Shown here piece by piece: positions 5,815 through 10,482 of a DNA stretch of 10,482 nucleotides (positions are counted from its first letter, which is position 1; each line of letters opens with the position of its first letter). A program made the position numbers and the translations under genes. The DNA comes from CAZRZN01 sp964604565 (lineage in GTDB: Bacteria > Pseudomonadota > Alphaproteobacteria > Rhodobacterales > Rhodobacteraceae), in contig CAZRZN010000142.1 of NCBI GenBank assembly GCA_964604565.1, positions 1 to 10,482 of the forward strand. Direction: 5' to 3'. Below the pieces are notes generated by a model. It searched no databases. It saw only the letters and a program-made list of their open reading frames with translations, and was not told the origin of the DNA.

Positions 5815-6555
5815 TCACGGCAGCATCTCGGCCAGCACCGCCTCGATGATCGCCAGACATTCTGGAGAGGAGAACCGGTGATCGGCGTCTTTCACCAGCG
5901 TCAGGCGCGTGTCCGGACCCTCGATCGCATCCAGCAGCCGCAGGGCCGTCTCGCGCGGCACCGATTCATCCTCCGTGCCCTGCAACAGGCGCACCGGCCA
6001 ATCCATCGCCAGCGGCGCGCGCAGCACCAGGTTCTCGCGCCCATCCTCGATCAGCCGCCGTGTGATCACATAGGGATGCTCATAGGCCGACGGCAACAGG
6101 ACCTGGCCATCCTCGATCACCTGATGCCGCTGGTCCGCGGACAACCCGGCCCAGAAACCGTCCTCGGTGAAATCCGGCGCCGCCGCGATGCCGACGAATC
6201 CCGCGATGTCCGGCAACCGCCGGGCAAGCAGCGCCGCGATCCATCCCCCCATGGAGGACCCTACCAGCACCACCGGCCCCGGCGCGGCCTGCCGGATGAC
6301 CGTTTCGGCATCCGCCGCCCAGTCCCCGATGCACCCGTCCTCGAACACGCCCCCGGACAGGCCGTGCCCGCCGTAATCCAACCGCAAGAAGGCCCGCCCG
6401 GAGGACCGGGCCCAGTTCTCCAGATGCACCGCCTTGGTGCCCTCCATGTCCGACCGATAGCCCGACAGGAACACCACACAGGGTCCCGCGCCTTCGGTCA
6501 GGACATAGGCCAGCCGATTTCCCCGCGCTCCTTCGATATAGGCCGTCTCCGCCAT
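5815..6555 (-). CDS. ABHD10-like alpha/beta hydrolase (serine esterase/thioesterase)
   Basis: A 246-residue cytoplasmic serine hydrolase that resembles the ABHD10 family (mitochondrial acyl-protein thioesterase and acyl-glucuronide esterase in animals, of alphaproteobacterial type). The resemblance includes FLSGYRSDMEGTKA (29-42), RLDYGGHGLSGG (58-69), the nucleophile elbow VGSSMGGW (98-105, Ser101), the acid Asp196 in LLQGTEDESVP and His226 in DADHRFS. The ordered set SDM-GTKA, DY-GHG, GSSMGGW and DHR is characteristic and stronger than a generic hydrolase match. The start at 6555 is secure because AAGGAG lies six bases upstream. It is the first gene of a likely three-gene unit, followed after 16 bases by the membrane-anchored hydrolase. 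The bacterial substrate is unknown; hydrolysis of thioesters or acyl conjugates is inferred from the family. Confidence 0.88.
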   Translation of the reverse strand: MAETAYIEGARGNRLAYVLTEGAGPCVVFLSGYRSDMEGTKAVHLENWARSSGRAFLRLDYGGHGLSGGVFEDGCIGDWAADAETVIRQAAPGPVVLVGSSMGGWIAALLARRLPDIAGFVGIAAAPDFTEDGFWAGLSADQRHQVIEDGQVLLPSAYEHPYVITRRLIEDGRENLVLRAPLAMDWPVRLLQGTEDESVPRETALRLLDAIEGPDTRLTLVKDADHRFSSPECLAIIEAVLAEMLP

Positions 6556-6561
6556 CGTCTG

Positions 6562-6567
6562 CTCCTT
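6562..6567 (-). promoter_or_regulatory. Ribosome-binding site of the ABHD10-like gene
   Basis: A consensus AAGGAG six bases before ATG 6555. It decides the start against an open frame that continues upstream to 6693 through the MFS terminator. Confidence 0.7.
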
Positions 6568-6580
6568 TTCGTTCCGCCGG

Positions 6581-6609
6581 ACATTAGCCAGTCGGCCCGG
6601 AAACCAAAA
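6581..6609 (-). promoter_or_regulatory. Weak promoter candidate for the ABHD10-like unit
   Basis: TAATGT (6586-6581) on the minus strand stands about 26 bases before the start, with TTTTGG at 17 bp upstream as a poor -35. The placement matches the promoter before the SDR gene, but the -35 is far from consensus. Confidence 0.28.
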
Positions 6610-6620
6610 TCCCTTGGCGC

Positions 6621-6684
6621 TTCTTCTCTGCAAAAATACTCTGGGGGTGGCGCCGCGCCCGCGGCGCCGGGGGCAAAGCCCCCA
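6621..6684 (-). terminator. Double-hairpin 3'-end element / terminator, copy B
   Basis: It begins about 35 nt after the MFS stop. The first hairpin is GGGGGC-TTT-GCCCCC (6683-6669). The second is an 8-bp perfect hairpin GGCGCCGC-GGGC-GCGGCGCC (6668-6649). Then follow ACCCCCAGAGTATTTTT (about 6648-6632) and GAGAAGAAG. The order of parts, the ACCCCC…TATTTT segment and the closing GAAGAAG match copy A at 271-330, while the second hairpin differs in sequence but keeps pairing. Confidence 0.75.
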
Positions 6685-6717
6685 GCCCGGCACGCTGCCC
6701 GGACCCCGCCGGGGCCA

Positions 6718-7956
6718 TCAGCGCTCCACCTCTTTCAACCCATGCGCCAGTCCCGCCCCCAGAAGGCTCAGCACCGCAAAGCCCGACAGCGCGATCTGCG
6801 GGCCCAGCATGGCCAATGCCCCGCCCAGCGCGCCGACGACAAGCAGCAGCAGGCCGATCGCCGTATTCGCGAGCGCCGCATAGGCCGAACGCGCGTCTTC
6901 GGGCGCCATGTCCACCAGATAGACGGATCGCCCCTGCCGCACCCCGTGATAGGCCAGCATCAGGCCGAACAGCACCGCCGGCACCACCCATGGCGCCCCG
7001 GCCCAGCCCGACGCATCTGCCGCCACCGCAAGGATCATGAAGATCGCGCCCGCCAGCCCCGACAGCGCCAGAACCAGCCGGGCGGACCGATCCGCCAGCC
7101 GCCCCCAGACATAGGAACTGAGGAAGGAGGCCGCCGAAGAGGCCAGCAGCAGCGCCCCCAATCCCTGCAACAGGCCCTGCCCGCCGCCCAGCAGCACGAA
7201 ATAGGGCGGTGCAAGCGCGGTCACCGTCAACGCCCCGCGTGCGGCGATGAACCGGCGAAACTGCGCATCCTCGCGCAGCGGCGACAGGTCCAGACCGCTG
7301 GCCTCCTCCGGGTCGGAGGCCGCCTCCTCCAGCCGGGAAAACACCGCCGACGCCACCAGCCAGAGCACCGCGGCAAGGGCGATCGCGCCCACCACCGGCC
7401 ACAGCGCCCGCCCCTGCCCGACGATCAGGGCCAGCGCGAACAGCAACACCGCCAGCGAGGAGATTGACCCGGCCAGCCCGGTGATCGCGCCGCGCCGCGT
7501 CTTGGCCACCGTCTTGCCGAGAATGTCCTTGAAGCTGACCGAACACAGCGACCGGCTGACCGCCAGCCCGGCCAGCGCCGCCGCGATCACCACCCCCGCC
7601 GTCCAACCGCTCAGCACCAGCGCGGCCAAGGCGATCAGCGCCGCGCAGATCCCCTGCCCCGCCGATCCGGTCACCCAGGCCCATTTTCGATGCCGCATCG
7701 CCTGAACCCGGCCCGCCAGCACGATCTGGGGCAGCAGCGCGCCCGCCTCGCGGATCGGCACGAAAAGCCCGATGATCGCCGCCGGCACGCCCAGCGCGCC
7801 CGCCAGCCAGCTCAGCACCAGCTTGGGGTCGATCAGCCCGTCCGCCAGCTTGGTCAGGCTCAGGCTCACGGCGTGGCGCAGCCCGTTGCGCGCCTCGCGC
7901 GCCGGAGCGTCCTGATCCGCCCCGGTGAGGGTTTCGTAAAGTTCCGTCTCCGCCAT
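6718..7956 (-). CDS. Major facilitator superfamily transporter
   Basis: A 412-residue integral inner-membrane protein with about 12 hydrophobic segments. The first cluster runs over residues about 47-200 and the second about 240-405. They are parted by a charged cytoplasmic loop (about 208-236, SRLEEAASDPEEAS and LREDAQFRRF). The N-terminal tail (1-28) is hydrophilic. Short basic loops after paired helices (AGRVQAMRHRK, 81-91; WGRLADRSAR, 284-293) fit the MFS pattern; the latter is the G-x-L-a-D-R-x-x-R motif A. A long KLADGLIDPK stretch precedes the first helix. The substrate cannot be told. The ATG start at 7956 has AAAGG about 13 bases upstream. The gene stands alone, divergent from thrS, and ends in a double-hairpin terminator, so it is probably monocistronic. 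Confidence 0.85.
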   Translation of the reverse strand: MAETELYETLTGADQDAPAREARNGLRHAVSLSLTKLADGLIDPKLVLSWLAGALGVPAAIIGLFVPIREAGALLPQIVLAGRVQAMRHRKWAWVTGSAGQGICAALIALAALVLSGWTAGVVIAAALAGLAVSRSLCSVSFKDILGKTVAKTRRGAITGLAGSISSLAVLLFALALIVGQGRALWPVVGAIALAAVLWLVASAVFSRLEEAASDPEEASGLDLSPLREDAQFRRFIAARGALTVTALAPPYFVLLGGGQGLLQGLGALLLASSAASFLSSYVWGRLADRSARLVLALSGLAGAIFMILAVAADASGWAGAPWVVPAVLFGLMLAYHGVRQGRSVYLVDMAPEDARSAYAALANTAIGLLLLVVGALGGALAMLGPQIALSGFAVLSLLGAGLAHGLKEVER

Positions 7957-8014
7957 CCGTCAACCGCCTTTCCAATGCCCGATGCTGCACCTGATTGCGT
8001 CCTACCAGCAGTGG

Positions 8015-8042
8015 CATATGGCATGACAGCAGGAATTGACAA
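8015..8042 (-). promoter_or_regulatory. Possible promoter of the MFS gene
   Basis: In the divergent gap TTGTCA (8042-8037) is followed by a 16-bp spacer and CATATG (8020-8015) on the minus strand, about 60 bases before the MFS start. The -35 is good and the -10 only partial. Confidence 0.33.
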
Positions 8043-8147
8043 AAACTGGCGCCCACGATGGGCCAGACCGCACCTGCCCCTCCGGGACCCCCCGGGCGGC
8101 CCGGCGCGGGCACAGGCGCCCCTGCGCTGAACACGCCGCACGCCGTC

Positions 8148-8191
8148 TTGACAGCCCTGCCCCCGCCGGTCAAAAGGCGCCACGATATAAC
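8148..8191 (+). promoter_or_regulatory. Promoter region of thrS, exact boxes uncertain
   Basis: A consensus TTGACA is at 8148-8153 and a TATAAC at 8186-8191, the only AT-rich spot before thrS. They are 32 bp apart, too far to form one promoter. TTGACA with a poor -10 at 8171 (CAAAAG), or TATAAC with a poor -35, are the alternatives. A leader of about 40-60 bases would result. I see no T-box-like leader, which would not be expected in this group. Confidence 0.3.
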
Positions 8192-8240
8192 CCGCAACCG
8201 GGCGTTCCGTGGGCGCCAGACCGACGAGGAGTGAAGGCTG

Positions 8241-10190
8241 ATGGCCTCTGTTTCCCTGACATTTCCCGATGGCTCCAAACGCGATTACGACGCGGGCGTG
8301 ACCCCCGCTGCCATCGCCGAAAGCATTTCCAAATCCCTGTCGAAAAAGGCCATCTCGGCCACGGTCGACAACCAGCACTGGGATCTGCAATGGCCGATCG
8401 AGGCCGACGCGCAGATCGCCATCAACACCTTGCAGGACGACGGACCCGCGCTGGAACTGATCCGTCACGACCTTGCGCATATCATGGCCCGCGCCGTGCA
8501 GGAGATCTGGCCAGAGGTGAAGGTCACCATTGGTCCCGTCATCGAACACGGCTGGTATTATGACTTCGACCGGGCGGAGCCGTTCACGCCCGAAGACCTT
8601 GGCGCGATCGAAAAGAAGATGAAGGAGATCATCAATCGCCGCGATCCCGTCACCACCGAGATCTGGGAGCGCGACCGCGCCGTGCGCTACTACGAGGCCA
8701 ACAACGAACCCTACAAGGTCGAACTGATCGAGGCGATTCCCGGCGACGAGCCGCTGCGCATGTATTGGCACGGCCACTGGCAGGACCTGTGCCGCGGCCC
8801 GCATCTGCAACACACAGGTCAGGTGCCCGGCGACGCCTTCAAGCTGATGAGCGTGGCGGGTGCCTACTGGCGCGGCGACAGCAAGCGCGCCATGCTGCAA
8901 CGCATCTACGGGGTCGCCTTCCGCAACAAGGACGACCTGAAAAAGCATCTGACCATGCTGGAGGAGGCCGCCAAGCGCGACCACCGCAAGCTGGGCCGCG
9001 AGATGGACCTGTTCCACATGCAGGAGGAGGCCCGCGGTCAGGTCTTCTGGCATCCCAACGGCTGGAAGATCTACACCACCCTTCAGGATTACATGCGCCG
9101 CCAGCAGACCCGCGGCGGCTATGTGGAGGTGAACACACCGCAGGTGGTGGACCGCAAGCTGTGGGAGGCCTCCGGCCACTGGGAAAAATATCAGGAGCAT
9201 ATGTTCGTCGTCGAGGTCGATGAGGAACACGCCCGCGAAAAGGCGGTCAACGCGCTCAAACCGATGAACTGCCCCTGCCACGTCCAGATCTTTCGTCAGG
9301 GCCTCAAGAGTTACCGCGACCTGCCCCTGCGCATGGCCGAATTCGGCTCCTGCAACCGCTATGAACCTTCGGGCGCGCTGCACGGCATCATGCGCGTGCG
9401 CGGCTTCACGCAGGACGACGGGCATATCTTCTGCGAAGAAGACCAGATTGCCGCCGAAACCGAACGCTTCATCGGCTTTCTGTCGAAGGTCTATGCCGAT
9501 CTCGGCTTTCCCACCTACAAGATCAAGTTCTCCGACCGCCCGGAGACACGCTCCGGTTCGGACGAGATCTGGGACAAGGCCGAAACCGCCCTGATGGAGG
9601 CCACGCGCAAGGTCACCGACGATCTGGAACTGAATCCGGGCGAAGGTGCCTTTTACGGGCCGAAGCTGGAATTCGTGCTGACCGACGCCATCGGCCGGGA
9701 TTGGCAATGCGGCACGTTGCAGGTCGATTTCGTCCTGCCGGAACGGCTGGATGCCAGCTATATCGGCGCGGACGGGGAAAAGCACCGTCCCGTCATGCTG
9801 CACCGCGCGACGCTGGGCAGCTTCGAGCGGTTCATCGGCATCCTGATAGAGGAACACGCCGGCAAACTGCCCTTCTGGCTGGCGCCGCGTCAGGTCGTCG
9901 TCGCCTCTATCACCTCCGAGGCGGATGAATATGTCGCGGAGGTCGTTGAGATGCTGACCGCGGCAGGCGTCCGGGCGGAGGCCGACATCCGCAACGAAAA
10001 GATCAACTACAAGGTGCGCGAGCATTCGGTCGGCAAGGTGCCCGTGATCCTTGCCGTCGGCCACCGCGAGGTCGAGGAGCGCACCGTGACCCTGCGCCGT
10101 CTGGGGGAAAAGCAGACCTCTGTCGCGCCGCTGGACGAGGTGACCGCACAGTTGCGCCACGACGCCCTGCCGCCCGACCTTCGGGACTGA
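8241..10190 (+). CDS. thrS: Threonyl-tRNA synthetase
   Basis: Class II synthetase that charges tRNA-Thr with threonine in the cytoplasm. At 649 residues it is full length. Domains in order are TGS-like N1 (about 1-62), N2 editing (about 63-240), catalytic core (about 250-545) and anticodon-binding (about 550-645). The editing site that removes mischarged serine shows His76 and His80 (HDLAH) with Cys184 and His188 (DLCRGPH). The catalytic zinc ligands are Cys344 (KPMNCPCH), His395 (QDDGHIF) and His521 (VMLHRATLGS). Motif 2 Arg373 and Glu375 (NRYEP) and motif 3 (GSFERF, 526-531) are intact. Residue 346 is Cys where E. coli has Gly in PMNCPGH. The ATG at 8241 has GAGGAG nine bases upstream. The gene is followed after 16 bases by an intrinsic terminator and appears to be transcribed alone. 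Confidence 0.98.
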   Translation: MASVSLTFPDGSKRDYDAGVTPAAIAESISKSLSKKAISATVDNQHWDLQWPIEADAQIAINTLQDDGPALELIRHDLAHIMARAVQEIWPEVKVTIGPVIEHGWYYDFDRAEPFTPEDLGAIEKKMKEIINRRDPVTTEIWERDRAVRYYEANNEPYKVELIEAIPGDEPLRMYWHGHWQDLCRGPHLQHTGQVPGDAFKLMSVAGAYWRGDSKRAMLQRIYGVAFRNKDDLKKHLTMLEEAAKRDHRKLGREMDLFHMQEEARGQVFWHPNGWKIYTTLQDYMRRQQTRGGYVEVNTPQVVDRKLWEASGHWEKYQEHMFVVEVDEEHAREKAVNALKPMNCPCHVQIFRQGLKSYRDLPLRMAEFGSCNRYEPSGALHGIMRVRGFTQDDGHIFCEEDQIAAETERFIGFLSKVYADLGFPTYKIKFSDRPETRSGSDEIWDKAETALMEATRKVTDDLELNPGEGAFYGPKLEFVLTDAIGRDWQCGTLQVDFVLPERLDASYIGADGEKHRPVMLHRATLGSFERFIGILIEEHAGKLPFWLAPRQVVVASITSEADEYVAEVVEMLTAAGVRAEADIRNEKINYKVREHSVGKVPVILAVGHREVEERTVTLRRLGEKQTSVAPLDEVTAQLRHDALPPDLRD

Positions 10191-10206
10191 CCCTCTGCAC
10201 AAGGCC

Positions 10207-10239
10207 GGGGCCGCCTTGCCTTCGCGGCGGCCCCCTTTT
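10207..10239 (+). terminator. Intrinsic terminator of thrS
   Basis: A 9-bp perfect stem, GGGGCCGCC (10207-10215) with GGCGGCCCC (10226-10234), has a 10-base loop and is followed by CTTTT (10235-10239). It starts 17 bases after the thrS stop. Confidence 0.82.
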
Positions 10240-10257
10240 CGCGGATCTCGAGGGCAT

Positions 10258-10318
10258 GGATCGTCCACGCCTGACGGGACAGTCACAATCGCGCGTTGGC
10301 CCGCGAAGGCGGGTTGTC
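10258..10318. repeat. Diverged direct repeat, first copy
   Basis: The 61 bases from GGATCG to GTTGTCG match the sequence at 10420-10482 at about 42 of 59 ungapped positions. The copies are in the same orientation with a 162-bp period. Shared cores include GGATCG, GTCAC, TTGGCC and AAGGC. The copy holds a CCCGC-GAAG-GCGGG hairpin at about 10300-10313. Mismatches show no third-position bias, so coding is not favoured. I do not recognise the element. Confidence 0.5.
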
Positions 10319-10419
10319 GGATCATCCCGGTCGGTCGCGTTTGCCTTGCCCGGGCCACCGCCGAAGATCGACGAACATCACAGCCGCCGGTGCCCCTGTT
10401 CCACAATGCACGGTTTTAC

Positions 10420-10482
10420 GGATCGCGCGCGCCCGCCGCGACGGTCACGACCACGACTTGGCCAGCCAAGGCCGGTCGGTCG
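10420..10482. repeat. Diverged direct repeat, second copy, cut by window edge
   Basis: Second copy of the sequence at 10258-10318, running to the last base. It keeps GGATCG, ACGGTCAC, TTGGCC and CCAAGGC, and ends in GGTCGGTCG. Its hairpin CTTGG-CCAG-CCAAG differs in register from that of the first copy. On the minus strand a short open frame through it ends in TAA at 10418-10416 and could be the tail of a gene beyond the window. Confidence 0.45.

Noticed and set aside
5779..7467. Plus-strand 562-codon frame opposite the ABHD10-like and MFS genes
   Set aside because: It is rich in Gln, Arg, His and Pro with no motif, spans a terminator, and is antisense to two real genes.
8148..8191. TTGACA and TATAAC read as one thrS promoter
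   Set aside because: The spacing is 32 bp, about twice that tolerated by sigma-70 RNA polymerase, so they are reported only as an uncertain region.
6584..8278. Minus-strand 564-codon frame over the MFS gene
   Set aside because: It is a Gly/Ala/Arg-rich shadow of the MFS gene in another frame and crosses the terminator and the divergent promoter region.
7866..10406. Minus-strand open frame of 846 codons opposite thrS
   Set aside because: It lies fully antisense to a complete, motif-rich ThrRS and runs through its terminator and promoter. Its composition has no recognisable family.
10256..10482. Plus-strand frame from ATG 10256 open to the window end
   Set aside because: It has no ribosome-binding site, an Arg/Pro-rich composition, and mismatches between its two repeat copies without codon bias. 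It cannot be judged without sequence to the right.
10416..10482. Possible C-terminal tail of a minus-strand gene ending in TAA at 10416
   Set aside because: Only about 21 codons are visible. The peptide has a plausible strand-like run but no recognisable domain, so it is not listed as a CDS.
1..10482. CRISPR arrays, tRNA genes, insertion sequences, toxin-antitoxin pairs, phage or defence genes
   Set aside because: I looked for short spaced repeats, cloverleaf ends, transposase motifs and typical defence domains on both strands and found none that could be supported.

Overview
The window reads as chromosomal DNA of a GC-rich alphaproteobacterium, most likely a Rhodobacteraceae (Roseobacter/Rhodobacter-type) genome. 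The reasons are uniformly high GC, the protein flavour, ThrRS and RNase P RNA of bacterial type, and two 3'-end elements ending in ACCCCC-NN-(A/G)TATTTT…GAAGAAG, which I recall as typical of this family. I see no insertion sequence, phage gene, tRNA, CRISPR array or clear sign of recent transfer.

Layout, left to right. Positions 1-126 are the 5' part of the RNase P RNA gene (rnpB, minus strand), cut by the window edge, with a good sigma-70-type promoter at 133-161. Next come minus-strand protein genes in short transcription units. Unit 1: a MetE-C-terminal-like zinc methyl/thiol transferase (start 2214) followed by an alpha/beta hydrolase (ends 364), closed by a double-hairpin terminator (271-330). 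Unit 2: an SDR oxidoreductase (start 4144) whose stop overlaps the start of a protein with two NTF2/SnoaL-like domains (ends 2418). Unit 3: an ABHD10-like serine hydrolase (start 6555), a membrane-anchored S33-type alpha/beta hydrolase (5798-4833) and a degenerate peptidase-M15-like protein (4836-4207), the last two joined by a GTGA start/stop overlap. Unit 4: a single MFS transporter (7956-6718) with a second copy of the double-hairpin terminator (6621-6684).

A 284-bp divergent intergenic region (7957-8240) separates the MFS gene from thrS, the only confident plus-strand protein gene (8241-10190, complete threonyl-tRNA synthetase), which ends in a strong intrinsic terminator (10207-10239). 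The last 240 bases have no gene I can support. They do hold two diverged direct copies (about 71% identical over 59 bases) of an unrecognised sequence, 162 bp apart, the second running off the edge.

How the genes work together: thrS and rnpB are housekeeping (tRNA charging and tRNA 5' maturation). Units 1 and 2 lie head to tail and combine a zinc thiol-methyltransferase-type barrel, an SDR, a double NTF2-like protein and a hydrolase. That looks like a small catabolic or modification cassette of unknown substrate, and this is inference. Unit 3 holds two different serine hydrolases and an M15-fold protein. No obviously novel defence or mobile system is visible. The points most worth a second look are the MetE-like/SDR/NTF2 cassette, the zinc-ligand-poor M15-like protein, the paired double-hairpin 3' elements and the repeat after thrS.
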